Notes: generated from the letters alone by a model not told the origin. A DNA stretch of 64,000 nt from Coenobita brevimanus (GCA_032717465.1 CM064657.1:26071966-26135965), one strand, 5' to 3'. Shown: positions 44,641-56,586, numbered from the stretch's first letter. Numbers and translations are program-made.

Positions 44641-45736
44641 GACCGCAGTCCAACCCTGTCGGCGCTTCTCCCAGCAGACGATCGCACCCCCAGGCGAGAC
44701 CAGCAGACTACAGGCGAGGGCGACCCAGACTCCCTCACCCCGCAGAGCCGCAGACGACAGGCCCGCCTCCTCCAACCGTTTGGCCCCAGTCCCGAGGGAC
44801 ACCTCTCAGGTCGAGGCCCCCGGACAGGAGGGCCTCCCTGCACCCCACCAACAAGGCCCAGAGGTAAGGGCCTCCCCTCAGATCAAGGCCCCCAGACAGG
44901 AGGGCCTCCCTGCATCTCACCGACGACCAAGACCCGGGCAGTGACTCCCCTGTGGGTAGTGTGTTGCCCCTTGCCGGCAGAGTCCCCCTAGGGCCCTCTC
45001 CTCACGCCCCGACGACAGAGTGTACCAAACCCAGGAAACACGGGTAAATAAGTGACACACCTTATACCGAGAATAAGCCAGGGGAAAGAGAACAGTGAAC
45101 AGTGACAGAGTGCGACTAATGTAAAACCAGTGACAATTGTTAATTACCTAAAAGAACTCTATACCCGGCAGAATAGAAAAGGACTTGGACCGCCAATCAT
45201 GGAAAGTAGAGCAATTATACATGCCCCCGAATTAAAGAACTTTCAGTAATTGTGAACGAAGACCAGGGTGCGCGAGAGAATGAAAAGCCTGTGTGAAGTG
45301 CAGCCGCGACTAGGTGACTGTGTCAAGTGTCGCAATCCGCACCCTGTCTTCTTTATAGTAGTATTTCCCCCACGGACTCTTAATCTTGTTTATTCTCCTT
45401 GTTCTCAAGTGAATATATGTTTTGGCTTTACATGAAATACGGGTATCTCCATATATATAACTAAAGACATTGGTATACATGCATCATATCGTGTGTTAAG
45501 TTCACCTGTATTTTGTGATATCAAAGTCTTCTGTCCCTGTATCCTGTATCTTAAGTACCACTCTGTGTTATATTGTAACGGTGTAGAATTAAGGCAATAG
45601 ATGTGTTAAGGTATACTGCCTGGTTTTTATGTCCTGTTCCTTTGTTGGTGCTTTACTTCCTGTCCGGAAAGAGGACCCCGCTCAGTCGCTAGTGTTTTTA
45701 GGACGAGGAGTCAACCTAAAAATACTCATAATAACA
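43746..45736 (+). repeat. B1 3' LTR
   Basis: 1,991 bp, aligning with the 5' LTR. The main difference is one extra 66 bp array unit. It ends CTCATAATAACA. Confidence 0.92.
44016..44411 (+). repeat. 66 bp tandem array, six units (B1 3' LTR)
   Basis: Units start at 44016, 44082, 44148, 44214, 44280 and 44346, exactly 66 bp apart, against five in the 5' LTR. The 60 bp difference in LTR length is close to one unit. Confidence 0.92.
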
Positions 45737-45741
45737 GTCTG

Positions 45742-46859
45742 AAATGTTTTTCTTCATAATTCAAGGATACCTCGATGAAGCATAATCTATATTTGTTTCG
45801 TATTATTGCATATTCCAAGGCTAACCCAAAACCAATATGGGTGATATTGTTTCTACCATTCACAAGTGAAGTGTAACACTACCTAAGAGTAGGCTATATT
45901 GTCGATACTATATGCTTAATGTTCGTCATAACCCAAAAAGTACATTACTTCTACAGCCATTGTTTTTATTTCCCTCAAAATAATAGTTTACACAATTAGA
46001 AAAACATGTGTTTTAATCAATCAGTTGTGAAGAACCGTTTCTTCTTAATATGTTTGCAATCTTCTGTCTATTAGACTGAACCTGTACAATAATAATTAGA
46101 GATTATAGTATATTATTACTGGATGGGGAATTCTGGGGAATTTTAGCCTGGAACTATGAGGAATTTTGGTCATCACTGGTTGGCAACACTGATCCGAGGT
46201 ACCACCCCTTTTGAAAGTGAAATTGCAGCGGCCATTGCTAAGAGAGTGGCACAGATGGTGTGATATGTTATGAACATGTAGTGTGGTGTAGACAGTTGAA
46301 GGTAGAGGTATTAAGAGAGTATGCCGGCCTACTCTTTGTGTAAATAAAAGCATTGAAAATGTTCAGCAAAGGGGGATGGTCAGGATCAAGTCCTGAGGGC
46401 TGGTGAAACGGGAGCTCCAGCTCTCCCTATCACCAGCTTGCCATCCACCTTGGGAGTACTGCCCTGTTCGACTGGTGCTACAGTATACTCCACGACTTCC
46501 TGTAGGTTTGAACCAACGAACACAGAGTGAACAAGTTCGAAGCATTCATTTGTTACCAGGAGAGAGAGAGAGAGTAGTGGGTGCCTGTGAATTTTAAAGG
46601 AATGAGGTGGAGAAATGAGGTGCTCAGCACAGTTGAACAGGGCTTTTTCCTTTCGTTTTGGTTGGATTTCTATGCTTAAATGACTAAATGAAGGTAAATT
46701 ATGAAATATAATAACTGGATGACGAAATGGTAATAGGGTCTGGCTAATGGTTGTTTGGTCCAAGGTGTCCAGTGGTAAGCCAAATTCCAGACAACGGTCG
46801 TCGTTAAAAGTTGAATACTTTAAGTCCCATTTATTGTAAATATCTCCATGTATGTTTAC
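45742..46859. other. Spacer with a dispersed repeat
   Basis: No gene seen. The segment about 46480-46610 (GACTTCCTGTAGGTTTGAA, GAAGCATTCATTTGTTACC, a GA run) recurs inverted at about 62690-62870 and is named Rep-2 here. A motif GGTTGGCAACACTG near 46180 also occurs, inverted, near 18755; it is too short to interpret. Confidence 0.6.
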
Positions 46860-47420
46860 AATACGTGTATGCCCTTATGGACCCTATTTTCATCCCATCA
46901 ATATTTTTATCAATGGATATTTTCACCACTCAGAACAAAATCCCCCATGGACCTATTTTCCTTTTTTTTTTTTTTTTTAGATGCCTACTTTTCAACGTAA
47001 ACCTATTTTCCCATGAACTAATATTCCCCATTGATGTATTATCTCCCTACCGACCAGTTTTTCCGTCGATCTTGAATCTCTCCATGGATGCAGATTTCCT
47101 ACATGGACGGATACCCATGGCCATATTTCTCACAGTGAACCAATTTCCCCATAAACCTGTTATCCGACGTGGTTATATCACCCACTGATGCGTGCAGTTG
47201 AAACACAGACCTCTTAACCAACAGACGTATTGCACTATGGATCTGTTGTAACCCACTGCATTTATATACTTTCTTCTGCTTGATTCCAGAATATCCCCTG
47301 TGGACCGATTTTCCGCACACTAATCTGTTCCCAACTTGGACGTAATTCACTCAAGTGACCTAATCCCAGGGGCCTGTTTTCCCACAATCTGTCCACCCAC
47401 CTACACACCCATCCATCAAC
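46860..47420 (+). repeat. Decayed minisatellite of about 17 bp period
   Basis: The sequence can be cut into some 25 successive segments of mostly 15-20 bases that fit the pattern CCATGGACCTATTTTCC. Examples are CCCATGGCCATATTTCTCA, CAGTGAACCAATTTCC, CCATAAACCTGTTATCC and CTGTGGACCGATTTTCC. A T run at about 46963-46979 and a few gaps interrupt it. Units are too diverged for easy detection by identity alone. Confidence 0.6.
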
Positions 47421-47703
47421 GCACATACCCACAGCCTTACTCAGTATAGTATGTCTCATAAGTAGGACGACATAAACCCGTCTTTTGCCTTGTCATACAG
47501 GTAGCCCCACCACCCACCCCGCTTAATGCACGAACCCCACTCCACCCCACTTTACCAGCCCAACAATCCTTCCCCTCTCTCTCGCCTACCCACTCCACCT
47601 AACTCGCCTGTAAAACCACCAGCCTACACTAACCAATCCACCCACCCAATCACAACCTGCCAACCCGCATACCATGCTCCACAAGTCAGATGACTCATAA
47701 TTC

Positions 47704-47741
<38 letters not shown>

Positions 47742-47944
47742 GAGTCATCAGGTGCAGACGTCCGACATCGGCGCTCCGTACCAAACCAACACGGCCAGTG
47801 GCATTACCTAAATTAGTATCTTTGTATGAGTCAAGCTCTGTACCAGGTTAGACTAAATGATTTTTCATTATTAAAAGGAAAAAAAATAATATGTTTAAAC
47901 AAGACTTGTTCAAACAGAAAAGAGAACCACGAGGAAAAAAAATG
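47421..47944. other. C-rich spacer with a CA microsatellite
   Basis: C-rich, low-complexity sequence (CCACCCACCCC and similar) without a gene, followed by a CA run at 47706-47739. Confidence 0.6.
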
Positions 47945-48025
47945 CGCTGAGTCAGCTGGGTTTGTTTAGACTACAGCAATGCGTGGAAAGTGTACATACT
48001 CTTTAAGTACATACTCTGTTCTTTT

Positions 48026-48639
48026 CTATCTATCTATCTATTGCCAGACGCCTCAATCCCGTTTGGGGTGGCCACAAACAAATCGCCTCCAAGTCGCCCT
48101 GTCCCCCGCCATTTCACTCCCCTGCTCCCAACTCACACCCCCCTCTCTCATATACCTCTCCACCCCATCTCTCCATCTCATCCTCGGCCTCCCCCTCCCT
48201 CTTTCCCCCTCCACCTCACTCACATACACTCTCTTCGTCAGTCTTTGACCCTCCATCCTCTCCACATGGCCAAACCACCTCAGTGTGTTCCTCATAACGC
48301 TTCCTATCACATCCACATCAACACCACAACGCTCCTTTATATCCTCATTCGTCAGCCTGTCTCTCCATGTGACTCCACAGGCTCCTCTTAAATAACTCAT
48401 TTCCACGGCTCTCACTCTTGACTTGTGTCCTTCCAACAACGTCCAAGCTTCACTTCCGTACGTTAGAGTTGGTATCACAATACTGTCATGTAGTAACTTT
48501 TTCACTTCCATGCTCACTTCCCTGTTTCTTATCACTGCTTTCAAGGAACCAGCAACCTTTCTTCCCTGCTGTACCCTTTCAAGCACTTCACCCTCCAAAC
48601 CTCCATCCTTACTCATCACACTATCCAAGTACTTAAACG
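48026..48639 (-). mobile_element. RTE-like LINE fragment R3 (5'-truncated)
   Basis: 614 bp on the minus strand, equivalent to about 495-1110 of R1, covering the C-terminal end of the RT protein and the GATA tail. It is flanked by a perfect 14 bp duplication TACTCTGTTCTTTT (48012-48025 and 48640-48653). The reading frame here lacks the one-base deletion seen in R1. Truncation at the 5' end is typical of target-primed reverse transcription. Confidence 0.92.
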
Positions 48640-48664
48640 TACTCTGTTCTTTTAGTATTGCAAA

Positions 48665-49686
48665 ATGGATACATACTTTAGTAAAACAAATTTGGAAAAG
48701 AAAAGGGATAAAAGTAAAAAACAAAATGACGATTTCTACCAACAACTGGTTGAAGTGGAGATTCACAATAGACTGGTTGAACGTGTACACAAACTAGAAA
48801 TGGCTTTCAAAAATGAAATTGATGAAATAAAGAAGCAAATGCACTTGCAAAAGGAAGAGATAGAAAAACTAGGAAGGGAGGTCAATAAGAAAGACACAAC
48901 CATCAGTGAACTAACAGTGGAATTGAGTACGCTTAGGAAGAGAGTGAAACGGCAAGTACAGTAGTCAATCACGAGAGTGTTATGGAAGAGTTCAAAAATG
49001 ACACAGAGACAATCAGGCAAGCAAGTAGTCTTATGGACCAGAGCAGTGATATTGAGGAGGAGATAACACAGGTGAATGAAGCTGTGCAAAGCTACAAAAA
49101 TGATGTAGAAACCACGTATGCTGAAATGGTGAAAGTAAAAAAAGACTTAGAAACAAGGGTGGAGGAAAAAAGCATTAAAAAGGAAGTGAAAAGAATAATC
49201 CAAAACGATCCAAAGTTAGTCAGAGATTCAGTAGAGATAAACAAATCTATAGTAATCACTGGTATAGAAGAGGAAGAAATTAAAAACAAGATCACAAGAG
49301 ACAAAAAGGAGATGGCAAATGTAATGAGCTTCCTGAAAGAAGTATCAGAGGAAATCTGTAGTAAAGACATAGAGGAACACAAAAGATTAGGGAAGTACGA
49401 GAAAAGCAAGACAAGACCTCTAAAGGTGACTTTCCAGAGTGTAAAGACTGTGGAAGAGACTCTAAAAAATGCAAAGAATCTTATGGAGAAAGAGGAGTTC
49501 AAAAATGTATGGATAAAAAGATGCCTAACACAAGAGGAACTGGAATTACTGAAAGGGAAAAGGGAGGAAGCAAAAACAAAAAATGAGGGAAGATCAGAAG
49601 AGGAGAAGAAATTTTTTTACAAAGTAATAGGATTGCAGGTACGAAAGTGGTACACAAACAGGATGGAAGAAAAAGGAGGAAGGTAG
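48665..49686 (+). pseudogene. L1 ORF1 (RNA-binding protein), frameshifted
   Basis: ORF1 protein starting MDTYFSKTNLEKKRD with a long coiled coil (about 48740-49190). It continues in another frame after a short deletion near 48940 that creates a TAG at 48962-48964. The second part (48982-49686) has an RRM-like domain (SIVITGIEEEE, RPLKVTFQS, KNVWIKRCLT) and a C-terminal domain with FFYKV and VRKWY. In LINEs this protein coats the RNA and acts as a chaperone. The coiled coil would trimerise it. Confidence 0.82.
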
Positions 49687-49718
49687 TAGAACCATGTCAT
49701 GACAAGTATATAAACAAA

Positions 49719-52682
49719 ATGATAAAGTTGATGTACTCAAATGTGGATGGAATGGTATCAAAATTACTAGAGATGAATGATTGTCAGAGAAAATGAACCA
49801 CAAATAATATGCCTAACCGAAACAAAATTAACACCAAGGACATCCAATGACATACTAAACTTAGAGGAATACAATATATGGAGAAGAGACAGAAATTTAA
49901 AAAAAAGGAGGAGGAATTATATTATTCATTCATTCATTCATTCATTGCCAGACGCCATGTATCCCAGACGGGGTGGCCAAGGGCTTAGAGTTAATTGTTT
50001 TACAGGGAGGGGCACTAATCCTCCACCAACCCCACTTGACACGTAGGGATGCCAACAGCATCTGGTGTTCCCAGGCGGTCACCCATCCAAGTACTAACCA
50101 GACCCAACGTATATTTAACTGATAAAAATCTAAAAGTCAAGGAAATAAACCTAGATATACCATCACAAATAGAACTAATTGCAGTAGAGAGCAACACATC
50201 TGAAGGTAAAGTAATTGTAGCCAATTTGTACATGCCACCCAGATCAAACACATGGGAAAGAGACGAATATGAGGACCTGGCAGAGAGTACAATTCAAAGT
50301 ATAAGATCATTACTATATAAAATGGAAGAGAAATCGGAAAGAATTATACTAACTGGGGATTTCAATACAAATATAAATTGGAATACTCTAGATATAATTA
50401 GCCATGAAAGCTGTTGGGACCAAAAGCTCCTGGATCTAGTACAAGAGTTTTTCCTAATGCAACATGTGAGGGAAACCACCAGAAAAAGAGGACTTGATGT
50501 ACCTTCAGTGCTAGATCTAATATTTACTAGGCAAGAAAATGATATTGACAGTTTAATATATCACCCTCCAGTCGGCAAAAGCGATCATGCAGTACTAAAT
50601 TATAACTTCAGGATAGCATATGACATAGTAAACAGCAATGACAGTTACAAAAAGAGCCTAAACTATAAAAAGGGAAATTATCAAGACCTAAAGAAGTATT
50701 TCTTAGAAGTTGATTGGGAAAATGAGCTTAGAGGACAAGATTTAAATGCTGTATATAAAAAATTCTGTGAATTTTATGAAATAGGAGTCCAGAAGTACAT
50801 CCCACAGCACAAAGAAGCAGATAAGAAAATACAGAAGTGGTTCAATACAGAATGTAAAAAATCAAAAGAAAGAAGAGATTTGTTGTGGAATAGATACAGA
50901 AGACACAATAGTGAAAGGGCGTATAATAATTACAAACAGGCAAGAAACGACTCTACAAGAATAAGGAGGGAAGCCCAAAAACAGTTTGAGGAGGATATAA
51001 TAAATAAAAGTAGTGATCAACCAAAGCTGTTTTACAGCTATATCAGAAGCAAAACCAAAGTAAAAGATATAATACAATCCATTACGGACGAGGGAATCAC
51101 TTATACCCAAGAGAAAGATATTTGTGAAGCACTAAATAAGAATTTCCAATTAGTTTTTACAGAAGAAAAAAATTTTGAGAGGGACTATGTGGAACATGCA
51201 TGTCCACACATACTACCAGATATACAAATAGCAGAAAAAGTAATACAGGAGGAGTTAAATAGATTAGACAGAGGAAAAGCAAGTGGTCCTGATGAAATTT
51301 CATGGGTATTACGAGAATGTGCAAAGGAGTTAAGTAAACCATTATTTTTAATTTTCAAGAAATCCTTGAGTCAAGGGAAACTACCTGATATTTGGAAAAA
51401 AGCAAATATTGTCCCCTTATTCAAGAAAGGAAATAGTCAAAATCCACTCAACTACCGACCAGTATCACTGACCAGTGTTGTAAGCAAGGTATTAGAAAAG
51501 CTTACAAGAAAAGCTTGGGTAAATCATCTAGAAGAACACAGTATGATAACAGAAAGACAGTTTGGTTTCAGAAAAGGAAAATCATGTGTTACTAATATGT
51601 TGAGCTACTATGACAGAGTAACAAACACAATACAGGAAAGGGAAGGATGGGTGGACAGTATCTATTTAGATTTCCAAGAAAGCTTTTGACACAGTACCAC
51701 ACCAAAGACTTTTATGGAAGCTGTACCATCAAGGAGGAATTCGAGGCAAACTGTTTTCTTGGATGCAAGACTTTCTCATAAAAAGAGAAATGAGGACAGT
51801 ACTAAGAGGAAACTACTCATCATGGAAAGAAGTGACTAGTGGAGTACCACAGGGTTCAGTGCTGGCACGAATCATGTTTTTAGTGTACATAAATGATATA
51901 AACAGTAACACTGGAAATGAGAGCTATTTGAACATGTTTGCAGATGATGCAAAAATACAAAGGAGAATTATTAACACAGACTCTTGTAGGGAGCTACAAC
52001 AAGAATTAAATAAACTTCATGAATGGAGTAGTACATGGCAAATGGAATTCATTGTGGACAAGTGTCATGTAATCAAGTTTGGTAAAAGTGGAAAAAGACC
52101 TGATTGGGATTATAAGTTAGGAAATAAAACCCTATACACATCAGAAAGAGAGAAAGACCTAGGTGTGATTATCAATAACAGACTATCTCCGGCTGACCAC
52201 ATCAGCGAGAAGGTACGGAACATGTACAGTATACACTGCTTGCAAATATGAGAATAGCATTCACATACATAAATGAAGACATGCTAAGAAGGATAACAAC
52301 ATCGTTCATTAGACCAACCCTGGAATATGCATCAGTAGTCTGGAGTCCTCATCTCAAAAAGCATATAGACAAGATTGAAAAAGTTCAAAGGGCCGCTGCA
52401 AGATGGATACCAAGCTTAAGGGACCTAAGCTACGAAGAAAGACTAAATAAACTGAATCTACCAACACTACAGGAGAGAAGGCAAAGAGGTGACATGATAA
52501 TGCTATATAAGTGCATATCAGGGAAGGAGAAAATAGACATAAATGATTACTTAACATATGGAGAAGCATCAGCAAGAGGACACTGTAAAAAACTGCAAAA
52601 GAAGAGAGGTGATAAAGACGTAGGAAATTCAGTTTCCCAAACAGAGCAATTGATCAATGGAATGCACTACCGAATGAAATAG
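49719..52682 (+). pseudogene. L1 ORF2 (endonuclease-RT), disrupted
   Basis: Begins MIKLMYSNVDG at 49719 and aligns throughout with L2 ORF2. A two-base deletion near 49783 shifts the frame, S2 interrupts at 49924-50109, and frameshifts near 51680 and 52235 separate the RT blocks. Endonuclease motifs remain: ICLTETK, GDFNTNINW and SDHAVLN. So do RT motifs GPDEIS, VPQGSVLA and FADDAK. Inactive. Confidence 0.85.
49924..50109 (-). mobile_element. 5S rRNA-derived SINE S2 (5'-truncated) in L1 endonuclease
   Basis: 186 bp with a short duplication TATATT (49918-49923 and 50110-50115). Read on the minus strand it begins with the 3' half of 5S rRNA: GGTTAGTACTTGGATGGGTG, then ACCGCCTGGGAACACC, including the box C region. 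The body shared with S1 follows (GTGCCCCTCCC). It ends with GGCCACCCCGTCTGGGAT, GGCGTCTGGCAATG and a GAAT repeat tail, close to the RTE 3' end. The 5' half of 5S is missing. Copy L2 shows the empty site. Confidence 0.88.
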
Positions 52683-52821
52683 TGTGTGCCAAAACAATTC
52701 ACAAATTTAAGGATATGTACGATAAATATGGTTTAAGACACGGGACAGTACGAGCTTGACTCATTCCTGTAAAGATACAATTAGGTAAGAACAATTAGGT
52801 AAGGTAAGAACGCACACACAG

Positions 52822-53655
52822 ATAGAAAAACTAGGAAGGGAGGCCAATAAGAAAGACACAACCATCAGTGAACTAACAGTGGAACTGAGTACGCTTAGGA
52901 AGAAAGTGAGTGAAATGGCAAGTACAGTAGTCAATCACGAGAGTGTTATGGAAGAGTTCAAAAATGACACAGAGACAATTAGACAAGCAAGCACTCTTAT
53001 GGACCAGAGCAGTGATACTGAGGAGAAGATAACACAGGTGAATGAAGCTGTGCAAAGCTACAAAAATGATGTAGAAACCACGTATGCTGAAATGGTGAAA
53101 GTAAAGAAAGACTTAGAAACAAGGGTGGAGGAAAAAAGCATTAAAAAGGAAGTGAAAAGAATAATCCAAAACAATCCAAAGTTAGTCAGAGATTCAGTAG
53201 AAAGAAATCAATCAATAGTAATCACTGGTATAGAAGAGGAAGAAATTAAAAACAAGATCACTAGAGACAAAAAGGAGATGGCAAATGTAATGAGCTTACT
53301 GAAAGAAGTATCAGAGGAAATCTGTAGTAAAGACATAGAGGAACACAAAAGGTTAGGGAAATACAAGAAAAGCAAGACAAGACCTCTAAAGGTGACTTTC
53401 CAGAGTGTAAACACTGTGGAAGAGATACTAAAAAATGCAAAGAATCTTATGGAAAAAGAGGAGTTCAAAAATGTGTGGATAAAAAGATGCCTAACACAAG
53501 AGGAACTGGAATTACTGAAAGGGAAAAGGGAGGAAGCAAAAACAAAAAATGAGGGAAGATCAGAAGAGGAGAAGAAGAAATTTTTCTACAAAGTAATGGG
53601 ATTGCAGGTACGAAAGTGGTACACAAACAGGATGGAAGAAAAAGGAGGAAGTTAG
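52822..53655 (+). CDS. L2 ORF1, 5'-truncated but open
   Basis: Frame open from the truncation point to the stop at 53655, lacking the first 65 or so residues of L1 ORF1 (no start codon of its own at the 5' edge). It retains the coiled coil, the RRM-like domain (SIVITGIEEEE, RPLKVTFQS) and the C-terminal FFYKVMGLQVRKWY. It ends 33 bases before the ORF2 ATG. Confidence 0.8.
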   Translation: MEKLGREANKKDTTISELTVELSTLRKKVSEMASTVVNHESVMEEFKNDTETIRQASTLMDQSSDTEEKITQVNEAVQSYKNDVETTYAEMVKVKKDLETRVEEKSIKKEVKRIIQNNPKLVRDSVERNQSIVITGIEEEEIKNKITRDKKEMANVMSLLKEVSEEICSKDIEEHKRLGKYKKSKTRPLKVTFQSVNTVEEILKNAKNLMEKEEFKNVWIKRCLTQEELELLKGKREEAKTKNEGRSEEEKKKFFYKVMGLQVRKWYTNRMEEKGGS

Positions 53656-56586
53656 TAGAACCATGTCATGACAAGTATATAAACAAGATGATAAAGTTGA
53701 TGTACTCAAATGTGGATGGAATGGTATCTAAATTACTAGAGATGAATGATTATGTCAGAGAAAATGAACCACAAATAATATGCCTAACTGAGACAAAATT
53801 AACACCAAGGATATCCAATGACATACTAAACTTAGAGGAATACAATGTATGGAGAAGAGACAGAAATTTAAAAAAAGGAGGAGGAATTATAATATTAACT
53901 AAGAAAAATCTAAAAGTCAAGGAAATAAACCTAGACATACCATCACAAGTAGAACTGATTGCAGTAGAGATCGACACATCTAAAGGTAAAGTAATTGTAG
54001 CCAATTTGTACATGCCACCCAGATCAAACACATGGGAAAGAGACGAATATGAGGACCTGGCAGAGAGTACAATTCAGAGTATAAGATCATTGCTACATAA
54101 AATGGAAGAGAAATCGGAAAGAATTATACTAACCGGGGACTTCAATACAAATATAAATTGGAATACTCTAGATATAAATAGCCAAGAAAGCTGTTGGGAC
54201 CAAAAGCTCCTGGATCTCGTACAAGAGTTTTTCTTAACGCAACATGTGAGGGAAACCACTAGAAAAAGAAGACTTGATGTACCTTCAGTGCTAGATCTAA
54301 TATTTACTAGGCAAGAAAATGACATTGACAGTTTAATATATCACCCTCCACTCGGCAAAAGCGATCATGCTGTACTAAATTATAACTTCAGGATAGCATA
54401 TGACATAGTAAACACCAATGACAGTTTCAAAAAGAGCCTAAACTATAAAAAGGGAAATTATCAAGACCTAAAGAAGTATTTCTTAGAAGTTGATTGGGAA
54501 AATGAGCTTAGAGGACAAGATTTAAATGCTGTATATAAAAAATTTTGTGAATTTTATGAAATAGGAGTCCAGAAGTACATTCCACAGCACAAAGAAGCAG
54601 ATAAGAAAATACAGAAATGGTTCAATACAGAATGTAAAAAATCAAAAGAAAGAAGAGATTTGTTGTGGAATAGATACAGAAGACACAATAGTGAAAGGGC
54701 GTATAATAATTACAAACAGGCAAGAAACGACTCTACAAGAATAAGGAGGGAAGCCCAAAAACAGTTTGAGGAGGATATAATAAATAAAAGTAGTGATCAA
54801 CCAAAGCTGTTTTACAGCTATATCAGAAGAAAAACCAAAGTAAAAGATATAATACAATCCATTACGGACGAGGGAATCACTTATACCCAAGAGAAAGATA
54901 TTTGTGAAGCACTAAATAAGAATTTCCAATTAGTTTTTACAGAAGAAAAAAATTTTGAGAGGGACTATGTGGAACATGCATGTCCTCACATACTACCAGA
55001 TATACAAATATCAGAAAAAGTAATACAGGAGGAGTTAAGTAGATTAGACAGAGGAAAAGCAAGTGGTCCTGATGAAATTTCATGTTGGGTGTTACGAGAA
55101 TGTGCAAAGGAGTTAAGTAAACCATTATTTTTAATTTTCAAGAAATCCTTGAGTCAAGGGAAACTACCTGATATTTGGAAAAAAGCAAATATAGTCCCCT
55201 TATTCAAGAAAGGAAATAGACAAAATTCGCTCAACTACCTACCAGTATCACTGACCAGTGTTGTAAGCAAGGTATTAGAAAAACTTATAAGAAAAGCTTG
55301 GGTAAATCATCTAGAAGAACACAGTATGGTAACAGAAAGATAGTTTGGTTTCAGAAAGGGAAAATCATGTGTTACTAATCTGTTGAGCTACTATGACAGA
55401 GTAACAAACACAATACAGGAAAGGGAAGGATGGGTGGACAGTATCTATTTAGATTTCAAGAAAGCTTTTGACACAGTACCACACCAAAGACTTTTATGGA
55501 AACTGTACCATCAAGGAGGAATTCGAGGCAAACTGTTTTGTTGGATGCAAGACTTTCTCATAAAAAGAGAAATGAGGACAGTACTAAGAGGAAACTACTC
55601 ATCATGGAAAGAAGTGACTAGTGGAGTACCACAGGGTTCGGTGCTGGCACCAATCATGTTTTTAGTGTACATAAATGATATAAACAGTAACACTGGAAAT
55701 GAGAGCTATCTGAATATGTTTGCAGATGATGCAAAAATACAAAGGAGAATTACTAGCACAGACTCTTGTAGGGAGCTACAAGAAGAATTAAATAAACTTC
55801 ATGAATGGAGTAGTACATGGCAAATGGAATTCAATTTGGACAAGTGTCATGTAATCAAGTTTGGTAAAAGTGGAAAAAGACCTGATTGGGATTATAAGTT
55901 AGGAAACAAAGCCCTATACACATCAGAAAGAGAGAAAGACCTAGGTGTGATTATCAATAACAGACTATCTCCGGCTGACCACATCAGCGAGAAGGTACGG
56001 GACATGTATACACTGCTTGCAAATATGAGAATAGCATTCACATACATAAATGAAGACATGCTAAGAAGGATAATAACATCATTCATTAGACCAACCCTGG
56101 AATATGGATCAATAGTCTGGAGTCCTCATCTCAAAAAGCATATAGACAAGATTGAAAAAGTTCAAAGGGCCGCTACAAGATGGATACCAAGCTTAAGGGA
56201 CCTAAGCTACGAAGAAAGACTAAATAAACTGAATCTACCAACACTACAGGAGAGAAGGAAAAGAGGTGACATGATAATGCTATATAAGTGCATATCAGGA
56301 AAGGAGAAAACAGACATAAATGATTACTTCACATATGGAGAAGCATCAGGAAGAGGACACTGCAAAAAACTGCAAAAGAAGAGAGGTGATAAAGACGTAA
56401 GGAAATTCAGTTTCCCAAACAGAGCAATTGATCAGTGGAATACACTACCGAATGAAATAGTGTGTGCCAAAACAATTCACAAATTTAAGGATATGTACGA
56501 TAAATATGGTTTAAGACACGGGACAGTACGACTTGACTCATTCCTGTAAAGATACAATTAGGTAAGAACAATTAGGTAGGTAAGAA
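52823..56586 (+). mobile_element. CR1-like LINE copy L2 (5'-truncated)
   Basis: Starts inside ORF1 at a point equivalent to about 48861 of L1 and runs to the AATTAGGTAAGAAC repeats at its 3' end. A candidate 8 bp duplication CACACAGA flanks it (52815-52822 and 56587-56594). It inserted right at the 3' tail of L1. L1 and L2 are highly similar, so both are fairly young. Confidence 0.85.
53688..56549 (+). pseudogene. L2 ORF2: APE endonuclease and reverse transcriptase with one nonsense codon
   Basis: ORF2 starts MIKLMYSNVDG at 53688. The endonuclease has ICLTETK (about 53778), GDFNTNINW (about 54137) and SDHAVLN (about 54360). The RT has KASGPDEIS, FKKGN, FGFRKGKS, LDFKKAFDTVPH, SGVPQGSVLAP and FADDAK (about 55717-55734). 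The C-terminus has FIRPTLEYGS and FPNRAIDQWNTLP. The only lesion I see is TAG at 55341-55343 in front of FGFRKG, where L1 reads CAG (Gln). The frame is otherwise the same to 56549. Motifs and 3' tail repeats fit the CR1/Jockey group. Confidence 0.88.

Larger units (their letters stand above)
26243..45741 (+). mobile_element. B1: full-length Ty3/Gypsy-type element, interrupted by D1
   Basis: The 5' LTR (26248-28178) and 3' LTR (43746-45736) enclose gag, protease, RT, RNase H, integrase and the X module. The host flanks carry GTTTG (26243-26247) and GTCTG (45737-45741), a 5 bp duplication with one later change. The internal region is split between protease and RT by D1 (29836-40010). Without D1 the element is about 9.3 kb. 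Gene order (PR-RT-RH-IN) and the YLDD polymerase motif place it in Ty3/Gypsy. Three in-frame stops and two lost catalytic residues show it is dead. Confidence 0.92.
47945..52814 (+). mobile_element. CR1-like LINE copy L1 (near full length, disrupted)
   Basis: A LINE with ORF1 (coiled coil plus RRM-like domain) and ORF2 (APE endonuclease plus RT). The 5' UTR is presumed to include 47945-48025; the exact 5' end is not fixed. It is broken by an RTE fragment in the 5' UTR (48026-48639), a SINE in the endonuclease (49924-50109), a 4-base deletion in ORF1 and several frameshifts in ORF2. The 3' end has short tandem repeats of AATTAGGTAAGAAC. The younger copy L2 follows directly. Confidence 0.85.

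Noticed and set aside
50043..50109. 5S rRNA gene on the minus strand
   Set aside because: Only the 3' half of 5S is present, it is joined to a SINE body and tail, and it has a target duplication inside a LINE.
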